Part shown: piece by piece, positions 43,074-50,747 of the stretch | Layout: every line of letters starts with the position of its first letter | How positions within the stretch are numbered: position 1 is the first letter of the stretch | Assembly: GCF_004348515.1 (NCBI RefSeq) | Contig: NZ_SMKH01000015.1 | Location: forward strand, 1-50,747 | Source: Actinomadura sp. KC345 | Lineage (GTDB): Bacteria; Actinomycetota; Actinomycetes; Streptosporangiales; Streptosporangiaceae | Reading direction: 5' to 3' | Length of the DNA: 50,747 nucleotides | Position numbers and translations under genes: made by a program | Notes under the pieces: model-generated | Databases searched by the model: none | What the model saw: the letters and a program-made list of their open reading frames with translations, nothing else | What the model was told of the DNA's origin: nothing

Positions 43074-44713
43074 GGGGCACCTTCGACCGGGGAGGTGCCG
43101 CGCCGGACGAGCAGGGCCGCGAGGACCGCGGCGAGGGCCACCGCCCCGGCGACGGTCAGCGAGGTCTGGAAGCCGTCCATGAACGCGAGGTGGCTCCCGG
43201 TGGTGATCGACTCGGCGGCCGGAGCCGGTGTGCCCGGCGGGACGGGCGCCACGCCCTGGGAGACGAGCCCCTCCTGACCCGCGAGCCGCTGCGCCGCGCC
43301 GCCGGGGACGCCCGCGTCCGCCAGCCGTCCGGCGAGCACGTCGCCGACCCTGGTGGACAGCAGCACCCCGAGGACGGACGTGCCGAGGACGCCGCCCACC
43401 TGCGCGGCGGTCTGCTGGAGCCCTCCCGCGACACCGGCGAGGTGGGCGGGGGCGTTGCCGACGATGGCCTCGGTGCCGGCGACGATGACCATCCCGAACG
43501 CCGTGCCGAGCAGCACGAACCAGGGCCAGAGCTGGACGTAGGGGGCCTCCACCCCGATGCGCGACAGCCCGAACAGCGCCGTCGCGGTGAAGGCCATTCC
43601 GACCACGAGCGGCACCCGCGGCCCGAACCGGCTGGTCAGCGCGCCCGCGACCGGTGAGGCGACGATGAACACGGCGGTCATCGGCAGCATCCGCACGCCC
43701 GCGTCCACCGGGCTCATGCCGTGGACCTGCTGCAGGTAGAGGGTGATGAAGAAGATCGTCCCGAACATCGCGAAGAAGCCGAGGACGATGAGCCCGGTCG
43801 CCGCCGACAGCGACACCGAGCGGAACAGCCCGAGCGGGAGCAGCGGACGCTCGACGCGCAGCTCGTTCCAGACGAACACGGCGAACAGCACGACGGCGGC
43901 GGCGAACGACACCAGCGGGACCGTCGCCCCGAACCCGTCCTCACCGGCCTTGATCAGGCCCCAGACGAGGGCGAACAGCGCACCGCTGAGCAGCGCGACG
44001 CCGGGCAGGTCGAACGACCCGGCGGCCTCCTCGTCCCGCGACTCGCGGATCACCCACAGGCCGGCGAGGAGGGCGACCAGGCCGAGCGGGGCGTTGAGGA
44101 AGAAGACCGACTCCCAGTTGACGTGCTCGACCAGCAGCCCGGCGACGATCGGCCCGCCCGCGATGGAGACGCCGAGCGTGGAGCCCCAGACGCCGATCGC
44201 GGTGTTGAGCCGCTCGGCCGGAAACGTGTTGCGCAGGATGGCGAGGCTCGCGGGCTGCAGGAGCGCCCCCGCGAAGCCCTGCACGACCCGCCAGAAGATG
44301 ACCGCCCCGAGGCCGCCGGACAGGCCGATCAGCACCGAGGAGATGGCGAACCCGACCACCCCGGCGAGGAAGGTCCGCCTGCGCCCGAACCGGTCGGCGA
44401 TCTTGCCGGCCGGGATCAGCGTGACGGCGAGCGCCAGCAGGTAGGCGTTGGTCACCCACTGGAGGCCGGACAGGCTCGCGCCGAGGTCCGCGGCGATCGC
44501 GGGGTTGGCGATGGTCACGACGGTCGCGTCCAGCCCGACCATCATCACGCCGAGCGCGACGGCCACGAGCGTCAGCCACGGATGGCCGCGCCCCCGCCTG
44601 GCGGTTCGCTCTCGGGACCGGGTGCGCGGCGGCCTGTGGTCCGAGGACGCGTCGTCCGGCTGTACGGAGACGGCGCCGGGATCCAGTGTTCCGGCGCCTG
44701 GAGAGTGGCTCAT
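43064..44713 (-). CDS. MFS drug exporter, DHA2 (EmrB/QacA) family
   Basis: 549-residue drug:H+ antiporter of the 14-helix family. An N-terminal charged tail of about 45 residues precedes helix 1, which carries VALGVMMVGLDATVVTIANP, the family's motif D region; GKIADRFGRRR is motif A. Probably exports a toxic compound sensed by the divergent TetR regulator. ATG at 44713 has GGAGGTTT 5 bases upstream. Its last codons lie in the 15-bp tandem repeats. Confidence 0.92.
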   Translation of the reverse strand: MSHSPGAGTLDPGAVSVQPDDASSDHRPPRTRSRERTARRGRGHPWLTLVAVALGVMMVGLDATVVTIANPAIAADLGASLSGLQWVTNAYLLALAVTLIPAGKIADRFGRRRTFLAGVVGFAISSVLIGLSGGLGAVIFWRVVQGFAGALLQPASLAILRNTFPAERLNTAIGVWGSTLGVSIAGGPIVAGLLVEHVNWESVFFLNAPLGLVALLAGLWVIRESRDEEAAGSFDLPGVALLSGALFALVWGLIKAGEDGFGATVPLVSFAAAVVLFAVFVWNELRVERPLLPLGLFRSVSLSAATGLIVLGFFAMFGTIFFITLYLQQVHGMSPVDAGVRMLPMTAVFIVASPVAGALTSRFGPRVPLVVGMAFTATALFGLSRIGVEAPYVQLWPWFVLLGTAFGMVIVAGTEAIVGNAPAHLAGVAGGLQQTAAQVGGVLGTSVLGVLLSTRVGDVLAGRLADAGVPGGAAQRLAGQEGLVSQGVAPVPPGTPAPAAESITTGSHLAFMDGFQTSLTVAGAVALAAVLAALLVRRGTSPVEGAPVV

Positions 44714-44758
44714 CGAGGAAACCTCCGGTTGGCAGGCCAGCCCTCAAAGTGGCATAGC

Positions 44759-44772
44759 ACGACACTTGTCGT
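44759..44772. promoter_or_regulatory. Candidate TetR operator over the MFS promoter
   Basis: ACGACA-CT-TGTCGT is a perfect 6-bp inverted repeat with a 2-base centre. It overlaps a TTGACG -35-like hexamer on the minus strand (44770-44775) facing the MFS gene, a position suited to repression. Confidence 0.5.
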
Positions 44773-44833
44773 CAACTGCCGTGCGTTGCGAAGCGACATG
44801 AGTCACTCAAAGACATTGTTCATGCTCTGTCTC

Positions 44834-44862
44834 TTGGCAGGCGATGGCGTGGCGGCTACACT
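44834..44862 (+). promoter_or_regulatory. Promoter of the tetR-type gene (leaderless)
   Basis: TTGGCA (44834-44839), a 17-base spacer and TACACT (44857-44862) form a good housekeeping-type promoter. The expected start point is the A of the ATG at 44869, and there is no Shine-Dalgarno, so the mRNA should be leaderless. Confidence 0.6.
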
Positions 44863-44868
44863 GCGCAC

Positions 44869-45537
44869 ATGACCGCGACCGCCCCCGAGACCGGCGCCGC
44901 CGGTCCCGGGCCCCAGCCCCCGGGCCGGCGCGAACGCAAGAAGCAGCGCACGCGGGAGGCACTCGTCGACGCGGCGTTCGCCCTCTTCGCCGAGAAGGGG
45001 TTCGACGCCACGACCGTCGAGGAGATCGCCGACGCCGTGGACGTCTCGTCCCGGACGTTCTTCCGCTACTTCGCCTCGAAGGAGGACGTCGCGCTCACCT
45101 TCCAGGAGGAGCAGACCCGCGCCGTCATGGCGGCGCTGAACGAGCGCCCCGCCGACGAGCCGATCATGACGGCGCTGCGGCGCGCCGTCGTCGGCATCGC
45201 CCGCGCCTGCGAGGCCGGTGAGCTCGGCTTCGACCCCGGGCGCTTCCAGTGCCTGATGTCGATGATGAACGCGAGCCCGGCGCTCATGGCGAGCAGCCTG
45301 GAGCACGCGCAGCGCAAGCAGGCGATCCTGATCGAGTTCGTCGCCGAGCGGCTCGGGGCCGACCCTGCCGCCGACCTGCGCCCGCACGTCATCGCCGCCG
45401 CCGCCACCTGCGGGTTCCAGTCCGCGGCCGACGCGATGCGCAGCCATGACGGCGCGTTCGGCTCGCTCTCCGAAACGGTCGACAGGACCTTCGCCATCCT
45501 GGAGGACGGCCTCAACCCGCCGCAGGCGGGCGCGTGA
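44869..45537 (+). CDS. TetR-family regulator of the MFS exporter
   Basis: 222-residue TetR-type repressor. The helix-turn-helix spans about residues 20-70: EALVDAAFALFAEKGFDATT then VEEIADAVDVSSRTFFRYF. The ligand domain has the MftR-like C-terminal layout. It is divergent from the MFS gene, the classic repressor-exporter pair, and a palindrome lies between them. It converges on the acyl-CoA dehydrogenase gene with a 3-base gap. Confidence 0.9.
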   Translation: MTATAPETGAAGPGPQPPGRRERKKQRTREALVDAAFALFAEKGFDATTVEEIADAVDVSSRTFFRYFASKEDVALTFQEEQTRAVMAALNERPADEPIMTALRRAVVGIARACEAGELGFDPGRFQCLMSMMNASPALMASSLEHAQRKQAILIEFVAERLGADPAADLRPHVIAAAATCGFQSAADAMRSHDGAFGSLSETVDRTFAILEDGLNPPQAGA

Positions 45538-45540
45538 CCC

Positions 45541-46713
45541 TCAGCGGGGCGCGCGGGGCAGCCCGAGCCCGATCATCGCGATCAGCTCGCGCTGGATCTC
45601 GTTGACGCCGCCGCCGAACGTCAGCACCAGCGCGCCCTTGGCCAGGCGGTCGAGCGCCGCCGTGAAGTCCGCCGTCTCCGGGTCGCCCGGGTCGCCGTAG
45701 CGGGCCAGGACGTCGCCGAAGACGCGGCCGACGTCCTGCATCCGCTCCGACGAGTAGATCTTCGTGGCGGACGCGTCGGCGGCGCCGAGCCAGCCGAGGT
45801 CCTGGTTCGCGGCGACCTGCCAGTTGAGGATCTCGTTGACGCGCGTGTAGGCGTGCACCCGGGCGAGCGCGCGGCGGACGGCGGGCTCCTCGATGAGCGG
45901 GCGCCCGTCCCGTCCGGTCGTGGTGCGGGCCCAGCGCTCGAACCGGATGAGGGTGTGCCCGATGTGCCCGGCCGGGCCCAGCGTCACCCGCTCGTGGTTG
46001 AGCTGGTTGACGATGAGGTCCCAGCCCTTGTTCTCCTCGCCGATCAGCATGTCCGCCGGGACGCGGATGTCCTGGAAGTACGTCGAGTTGGTGTGGTGCG
46101 CGCCGTCCATCGTGATGATCGGCGTCCAGGAGAAGCCCGGGTCCTCGCAGTCGACGATGAGCATCGAGATGCCCTTGTGCTTCTTCGCGGACGGGTCGGT
46201 GCGCGCGGCGAGCCACACGTAGTCGGCGTGGTGCGCGCCGGAGGTGAAGATCTTCTGGCCGTTCACGACGTAGTGGTCGCCGTCCCTGACCGCGGTGGTG
46301 CGCAGGGCCGCGAGGTCCGTGCCGGCGCCCGGCTCGCTGTAGCCGATCGCGAAGTGGCACTCCCCCGCGAGGATGCGCGGGATGAAGTACTCCTTGTGGG
46401 CGTCCGACCCGTACTGCAGGATCGTCGGCGCGACCGAGTTCAGCGTGATGAGCGGGTAGGTGACGTCGGCGCGGGCGATCTCGTTGGCGAAGATCGTCTG
46501 CTCGACCGGGCCGAACCCGCGGCCGCCGTACTCCTTCGGCAGCGCGACGCCGAGCATCCCGTCGCGGCCGAGCCGCTTGCAGTGCTCCATGTAGGCGGCG
46601 CCGAACGGGTCGGCCCCGATCGCGGCGCGCTGCTCGGCGGTCAGGCAGTTCTCGAAGTACTCGCGCAGCTCGTCGCGGAGCCTCTTCTGCTCGGCGGTCA
46701 GGTCGATGAACAT
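45541..46713 (-). CDS. Acyl-CoA dehydrogenase (FadE26/ChsE4-like)
   Basis: FAD-dependent acyl-CoA dehydrogenase of 390 residues. FAIGYSEPGAGTDLAALRT and VVNGQKIFTSGAHHADYVWL line the flavin and substrate sites; HERVTLG begins the C-terminal helical domain. In Mycobacterium tuberculosis FadE26 and FadE27 (ChsE4-ChsE5) form a heterotetramer that dehydrogenates the cholesterol side chain; the same pairing next to a FadD17-like ligase and a KstR-like regulator suggests this role. It abuts the next dehydrogenase gene with no gap. Confidence 0.87.
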   Translation of the reverse strand: MFIDLTAEQKRLRDELREYFENCLTAEQRAAIGADPFGAAYMEHCKRLGRDGMLGVALPKEYGGRGFGPVEQTIFANEIARADVTYPLITLNSVAPTILQYGSDAHKEYFIPRILAGECHFAIGYSEPGAGTDLAALRTTAVRDGDHYVVNGQKIFTSGAHHADYVWLAARTDPSAKKHKGISMLIVDCEDPGFSWTPIITMDGAHHTNSTYFQDIRVPADMLIGEENKGWDLIVNQLNHERVTLGPAGHIGHTLIRFERWARTTTGRDGRPLIEEPAVRRALARVHAYTRVNEILNWQVAANQDLGWLGAADASATKIYSSERMQDVGRVFGDVLARYGDPGDPETADFTAALDRLAKGALVLTFGGGVNEIQRELIAMIGLGLPRAPR

Positions 46714-47820
46714 TCAGGCCTCCTGGGCGACGAGCGAGCCGAGTGCGTCGAGGCGGTCTTCCGCGCCGCCGAGCAGGTGTCCGCAGTGCTTGCCCCAGGC
46801 GAAGTAGCGGTGCAGCGGATAGGTGACGTCCAGGCCGATGCCGCCGTGCAGGTGCTGGCAGGTGTAAAGGGCCCTGACGACGGGATCGCACGCGTTGTAG
46901 GAGGCGATCGTCAGCAGTTCCTCGGCGTCGCCGGCCCCCTCGGCCAGCCGCCAGACGCCCGCCCAGACGGCGACGTCCAGCGCGCGCTTCGCGATGTAGA
47001 CGTCGCTGATCTGCATCGTGACCGCCTGGAACTGCGCGAGCGCCCGGTCGAACTGCTCGCGGGTCCGGGTGTACTCCTTGGTCAGCTCCAGCGCGCCCTC
47101 GATGACGCCGGACGCGATGGCCACCGCGCCCGCGACGGCCGAGCGGCGGAGGGTGTCCCAGGCGGCGCCGTCCGCCGTCCCGCCCAGCAGGGCTTCGGGG
47201 CCGGCCCTCGTGCCGTCCAGCTCGACCCGTGACAGGGGCTCGCTCGTCGCGGACGGCTGGGCGGTGACCGCCGCGGCGCCGGGCTCGATCAGGAAGACCC
47301 CGACGCCCTCGCCCTCGACCCGGGCGGGCACGAGGATCCGCGACGCCTCCCGCGCGTACGGGACGAAGGTCTTCACGCCGTCGAGGACGTACCCGCCGCC
47401 GTCCCGCCGCGCCGTCGTCGCGACCTCGCCCGCCGGGCCGGCCTCGCGGTACGCGCCGGTCAGGACCGCGGCGCCCTCGGTCAGCGGCGCCAGCAGTGCG
47501 CGCTGCTCCGCCGTCCCGTGCGCGCCGATCGGGACGGCCGCCAGCGCGAGTGACGCGTACACCGGGACGGGCGCGACATGGAGGCCGACCTCGCGCAGGA
47601 TGACCGCCAGCTCCACCGGGCCTAGCCCGGCGCCACCGGACTCCTCGGGCAGGACGATCCCGAGCAGCCCCGCTTGGGCCAGCGCCTTCCACGTCACGTC
47701 GTCGTAGGGGGCCCCGCTCTTCTCGAACGCCTCCAGGCGCTCCTGCGCGGCCTCACGCCCGAGCACTCCGGCGGCGAGACCCTTGATCTCCTGCTGGGTC
47801 TCGTCGAGGTTGAAGTCCAC
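46714..47820 (-). CDS. Acyl-CoA dehydrogenase (FadE27/ChsE5-like)
   Basis: 368-residue dehydrogenase subunit, more diverged than its partner. LGIVLPEESGGAGLGPVELA is the usual N-terminal motif, EYTRTREQFDRALAQFQAV is the C-terminal FAD-binding run, and HLHGGIGLDVTYPLHRYF closes the domain. Such subunits are thought to work only as a complex with a FadE26-type partner. GTG at 47820 follows directly on the stop of the ligase gene, with AAGGGAG inside its end. Confidence 0.86.
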   Translation of the reverse strand: MDFNLDETQQEIKGLAAGVLGREAAQERLEAFEKSGAPYDDVTWKALAQAGLLGIVLPEESGGAGLGPVELAVILREVGLHVAPVPVYASLALAAVPIGAHGTAEQRALLAPLTEGAAVLTGAYREAGPAGEVATTARRDGGGYVLDGVKTFVPYAREASRILVPARVEGEGVGVFLIEPGAAAVTAQPSATSEPLSRVELDGTRAGPEALLGGTADGAAWDTLRRSAVAGAVAIASGVIEGALELTKEYTRTREQFDRALAQFQAVTMQISDVYIAKRALDVAVWAGVWRLAEGAGDAEELLTIASYNACDPVVRALYTCQHLHGGIGLDVTYPLHRYFAWGKHCGHLLGGAEDRLDALGSLVAQEA

Positions 47821-49449
47821 TCATCCGCTCCCTTCCAGGAGGTGAAGCCGTCCGCTGCGCTCGAACTCCGACCGGATGCGGGCCGCGTCCTCCGCGGTCA
47901 TCGGGCGGTAGTCGAGGTCGCGTCCGGGCCGCCACCACACCGGGTCGTCGGTGCGCCAGCCGTCCTTCACCAGCCGGCGCTTGAGGATCTTGTTGGAGGC
48001 GGTCGCGGGCAGCTCCCGCGCCACCCGCACGTACCGCGGGGGCCACTTCGGGCTCAGGTCGGCGCGCCCGCGCAGGTAGCCCGCGAACGCCTCGGGGTCG
48101 AACCCGTCGGCGGCGATCGCCAGCATCACCTGGTCTCCGGACGCCGCGTCCGGCACCCCGTACACGGCGAGCTGGCGGACGCCGGGCAGCTCCGCCAGGA
48201 CGCGCTCGACCTGGGCGGCGCCGAAGTTCTCGCCGTCCACGCGGAGCCGGTCGGCGTCGCGCCCGGCGAAGAACACGTAGCCGTCCGCGTCGGCGTAGGC
48301 GAAGTCCCCGCTCCAGTACATGCCGTCGCGGAGCCGGTCGGGGGCGTCCTCCTTGTAGTAGCCGTCGAACAGGCCGAGGTCTCCGGTGCCGACCAGCTCG
48401 CCGATGGCCTCGTCCCCGTTCACGAGCCGTCCGGCCTCGTCGAGCACCGCGGGCGGGCACGGGCGGCCGGTCGCCGGATCGAGGATCGCGACCCCGTCGG
48501 CCAGCCTGCCGATGGCGCCGTCCGGGCCGAACGGGTCGGGCACCAGCGAGATCGCCGTCTCGGTCGAGCCGTAGCCGTCGATGACGAAGCAGCCGAACCG
48601 CTCCCCGAACGTCTTCTGCTCCAGCGGCGCGGCCTCGTTCCCGAACGCGAACTGGACGGGGTTGTCGGCGTCGTCCTCCCTCCGGGGCGTCGCCAGCACG
48701 TACGACAGCGCCTTGCCGACGTAGTGCAGGTAGGTGCAGCCGTGTGCGCGCACGTCCGGCAGGAAGGCGGACGCCGAGAACCGTCCGCGCAGCACCAGCT
48801 CGGCGCCGGCGGCCAGCGCGGGCGCGTACGCCGCCATGACCGCGCCCGAGTGGAACAGCGGCATCGGGCAGTAGACGACCGACTCCGCGGACAGCATGCG
48901 CTCGGCGAGCATCACGCCCGGCACGCGCACCTTGCGGTGGGTGACGCGGACGGCGCGCGGGCGTCCCGACGTACCGGACGTGAAGATCAGCATGAGCAGG
49001 GTGGCGTCGCCCAAATCCGAGGTGTCCGGGAGCGGGGAGCCCGCGAAGGGGGCGAGCGACGTCCGGTACTCGTCGCCCTCGACGTCCCGGACGGGGAGCC
49101 CCAGCTCGGCGGCGGTCCTCGCGTACCGGGGCTGGGTGAGGACGAGGTCGCAGTCGGCGCGCTCGGCGTCGCCCGCGAGTTCGGCGGCGCTCCGGGTCGG
49201 GTTCAGCGCGACCGCGACCGACCCCGACAGCGCCGCCCCGCCGAGGAGGAACACCAGCTCAGGCGTGTTGTCGAGGAGCACGCCCACGTGAACGGGACGT
49301 CCCTGGACCCGCCGGTCCGCCATCCAGGCGGCGCGGGACGCGCATTCGGCGACGACCTCGCGCCAGGTCCAGGACCGGCCGTCGTCGGCCGAACGCAGCC
49401 CGGGGCGGTCGTCGTCCGCCCTTGCCTCCAGCAGTGCCGCGACGCTCAC
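47821..49449 (-). CDS. Acyl-CoA ligase (FadD17-like)
   Basis: 542-residue AMP-forming acyl-CoA synthetase. The P-loop LIFTSGTSGRPRAVRVTH, the adenylate motif GYGSTETAIS, GDFAYADADGYVFFAGRD (hinge region) and the catalytic lysine region ASNKILKRRLV are all present. FadD17 of M. tuberculosis activates steroid side-chain acids; that is the likely but unproved role. GTG at 49449 has GGAGGT at 6 bases. A KstR-like box lies 36 bases upstream. Confidence 0.87.
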   Translation of the reverse strand: MSVAALLEARADDDRPGLRSADDGRSWTWREVVAECASRAAWMADRRVQGRPVHVGVLLDNTPELVFLLGGAALSGSVAVALNPTRSAAELAGDAERADCDLVLTQPRYARTAAELGLPVRDVEGDEYRTSLAPFAGSPLPDTSDLGDATLLMLIFTSGTSGRPRAVRVTHRKVRVPGVMLAERMLSAESVVYCPMPLFHSGAVMAAYAPALAAGAELVLRGRFSASAFLPDVRAHGCTYLHYVGKALSYVLATPRREDDADNPVQFAFGNEAAPLEQKTFGERFGCFVIDGYGSTETAISLVPDPFGPDGAIGRLADGVAILDPATGRPCPPAVLDEAGRLVNGDEAIGELVGTGDLGLFDGYYKEDAPDRLRDGMYWSGDFAYADADGYVFFAGRDADRLRVDGENFGAAQVERVLAELPGVRQLAVYGVPDAASGDQVMLAIAADGFDPEAFAGYLRGRADLSPKWPPRYVRVARELPATASNKILKRRLVKDGWRTDDPVWWRPGRDLDYRPMTAEDAARIRSEFERSGRLHLLEGSG

Positions 49450-49485
49450 CCTGCCACCTCCCGGGCCGACCCCACGGCGAAAAAG

Positions 49486-49499
49486 TAGAACAGATTCTA
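49486..49499. promoter_or_regulatory. KstR-like operator at the acyl-CoA ligase gene
   Basis: TAGAACAGATTCTA matches the KstR consensus TNNAACNNGTTNNA except for one base (A for G at position 9) and is palindromic at its ends (TAGAA/TTCTA). It lies just upstream of the fadD17-like start, in the divergent gap with the KstR-like gene. Confidence 0.6.
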
Positions 49500-49610
49500 G
49501 TCTGTGTCCAGAGGCATGATCGGGCTCGTTCCCGGGCAGATTCGCCTAGCATGTCAGGGTCAATCGACCGGAGAGAGAGATCCGGCCCGGACCGCCGCCC
49601 GCACCGATCA

Positions 49611-49624
49611 GATAACACGTTCTC
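49611..49624. promoter_or_regulatory. Second KstR-like half-conserved box near kstR
   Basis: GATAACACGTTCTC keeps the central AACNNGTT of the KstR consensus but not its outer T and A. It lies 62 bases before the KstR-like start and could give self-repression. Confidence 0.45.
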
Positions 49625-49685
49625 ACGCGGGCTGTATCCTTGGCAGGACACGTCGGGCGACCGCGCCCGCTCAGGAGGGATCACC

Positions 49686-50324
49686 GTGACCGCAGAGCCG
49701 ACGGTGACCGGGGACGGGAACGGGACCCCGGGACAGGCGGCCGAGCAGCCGGGGCAGAGCGTGCGCTCCCGCAGCCAGCACCAGCGGCGCAAGCGTATCG
49801 TGCAGGCCGCCGCGGCGCTGGCGTCGCGCGGCGGCATCGAGGCGATGCAGATGCGCACCGTCTCCGAACGCGCGGGGGTCGCCCTCGGCACGCTGTACCG
49901 CTACTTCCCGTCCAAGATGGACCTGGTCGTCGCCGTCGTCGGCGAGGAGCTCGACCTCCTGGAGCGCAGCATCGAGCGCCGCCCGCCCCGGGCGGGCGAC
50001 CCGCCGCAGCGCGCGGTCGAGGTGCTGATGCGCGCCACCCGCGGGCTGATGCGCGAGCCGGAGCTCGCCGAGGCGCTGATCCGCTCGCTGCTGCTCTCGG
50101 ACGTCAAGACCGACTTCGGCGAGCGGATGACCGGGCTGCTGCTGCTCGCCGCGTCCGGCCGCCCGGACGCCATCGCCGCCGACGACCCGCGCCGCCTGGT
50201 CGCCCGCGCGCTGTCGGGCATCTGGACCATGGAGATGATCGAGATGCTCCGCGGCAACGCCACCGCCGAGGAGATTCAGGCCCGGCTGGAGATCTCCGCC
50301 GCCCGCCTTCTCATCGACACCTGA
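49686..50324 (+). CDS. kstR: KstR-like TetR regulator of steroid/lipid catabolism
   Basis: 212-residue TetR-family repressor. SRSQHQRRKRIVQAAAALAS and the run GGIEAMQMRTVSERAG then VALGTLYRYFPSKMDLV closely resemble mycobacterial and rhodococcal KstR, which represses cholesterol catabolism genes and responds to a steroid-CoA. It faces fadD17/fadE27/fadE26-like genes across a gap with two KstR-like boxes, which supports the assignment. The GTG at 49686 has AGGAGGG upstream; the frame is open further upstream but without support. Confidence 0.8.
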   Translation: MTAEPTVTGDGNGTPGQAAEQPGQSVRSRSQHQRRKRIVQAAAALASRGGIEAMQMRTVSERAGVALGTLYRYFPSKMDLVVAVVGEELDLLERSIERRPPRAGDPPQRAVEVLMRATRGLMREPELAEALIRSLLLSDVKTDFGERMTGLLLLAASGRPDAIAADDPRRLVARALSGIWTMEMIEMLRGNATAEEIQARLEISAARLLIDT

Positions 50325-50405
50325 CCGGCCGCTTTCCGCTGTGTCACCGGCCCCTCACGCACTAACCTTGGGGGCTGACAGCGCCAGGACGAAGAAGGTG
50401 TGCCA

Positions 50406-50642
50406 GTGACCGAGCAGGAACCGATCCTCAGCGACGGGGTCATCATCGAGTTCATCGATGGCAAGGACGTCCCCGTCCAGCACAAGGATTTCGGTGAGAG
50501 GGCCGTCGTCATGCGCGACGCCAAGAAGCCCGAGGGCCCCATCCTCTACTTCACCGAGGCCGAGTGGGACGCCTTCATCGCGGGCGTCAAGGACGGCGAA
50601 TTCGACGACCTCCTCGAAGAGGACCCCACCGAGGCCCCCTGA
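50406..50642 (+). CDS. Small acidic DUF397-like protein
   Basis: 78-residue acidic protein. The C-terminal half, EGPILYFTEAEWDAFIAGV followed by KDGEFDD, resembles DUF397 proteins, which in actinomycetes are often partners of XRE regulators; no XRE gene is next to it here. GTG at 50406 has AGAAGG 7 bases upstream; GTG at 50400 lies too close to it. A strong terminator follows. Confidence 0.75.
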   Translation: MTEQEPILSDGVIIEFIDGKDVPVQHKDFGERAVVMRDAKKPEGPILYFTEAEWDAFIAGVKDGEFDDLLEEDPTEAP

Positions 50643-50655
50643 CACACGCCGTCGA

Positions 50656-50683
50656 AACGCCCCCGGCCCGAACCGGGGGCGTT
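50656..50683. terminator. Terminator after the DUF397-like gene
   Basis: Perfect 11-bp stem AACGCCCCCGG / CCGGGGGCGTT with a 6-base loop, starting 13 bases after the stop codon. The last 64 bases of the window show nothing further. Confidence 0.82.
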
Positions 50684-50747
50684 CGTCATGCGGTCCCGGC
50701 CACGTGTTCCGGGCGGACCGGGATCCGCGGAAGGGGCCGGTCTGTGG

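Noticed and set aside
43014..43080. Short peptide repeats (Trp-Phe-Glu-Gly-Pro) read on the minus strand
   Set aside because: They arise from the 15-bp repeats in a frame antisense to the sigma-like gene, with no ribosome site.

Overview
The window looks like chromosomal DNA of a high-GC filamentous actinobacterium. Third codon positions are almost all G or C, GTG, TTG and probably one CTG serve as starts, and many genes overlap by 1 to 4 bases. A transmembrane Ser/Thr kinase, PopR/ClgR-type control of clpP, egtABCD ergothioneine genes and a KstR-type steroid regulator fit the Streptosporangiales or Thermomonosporaceae (Actinomadura-like). The genus is an inference. I found no tRNA, rRNA, CRISPR array, insertion sequence or prophage, and no gene-free stretch over 300 bases.

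Layout. 1-4315: the 3' part of a Ser/Thr kinase, a hotdog thioesterase, an SppA peptidase and a flavin reductase that appears to start at CTG. 4303-12241: a complete histidine-utilisation operon (hutH, hutU, an M20 hydrolase, hutF, hutI), divergent from an IclR regulator with a palindromic operator between them. 12303-13918: a clpP3-clpP4-popR locus in which the second ClpP has lost its catalytic serine. 14106-20881: a membrane-anchored sigma-like protein, a P-loop protein, two carboxymuconolactone-decarboxylase/AhpD-like genes, a small uncharacterised protein, a secreted hydrolase and an exported nuclease/phosphatase. 20892-24491: a zinc dehydrogenase, a ThDP enzyme and an SDR in one operon. 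24525-25933: a CcdA-TlpA-type thiol-redox pair. 26967-30408: an OpuC-type quaternary-amine ABC transporter. 30568-33789: a divergent HAL-fold lyase without the MIO triad, a LacI regulator and a cysteine-dioxygenase-like cupin, with five tandem 13-bp units in the LacI/cupin promoter region. 33883-37127: surface-related membrane genes (acyltransferase, SGNH lipoprotein). 37155-41474: egtABCD. 41726-45537: a second membrane-anchored sigma-like protein, an MFS exporter and its TetR. 45541-50642: an acyl-CoA ligase and two acyl-CoA dehydrogenases resembling FadD17/FadE27/FadE26, facing a KstR-like TetR, then a small DUF397-like protein.

How the genes fit together. The hut genes should convert histidine through urocanate, imidazolonepropionate, formimidoylglutamate and formylglutamate; the M20 enzyme is the candidate for the last step. 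egtABCD makes the ergothioneine skeleton. The most intriguing region is the betaine-type transporter divergent from a lyase whose MIO-forming Ala-Ser-Gly is Gly-Thr-Gly, next to a thiol dioxygenase and about 7 kb from egtABCD. It could be an uptake and breakdown module for a trimethylammonium compound, possibly ergothioneine or hercynine. That is a hypothesis, not something the sequence proves.
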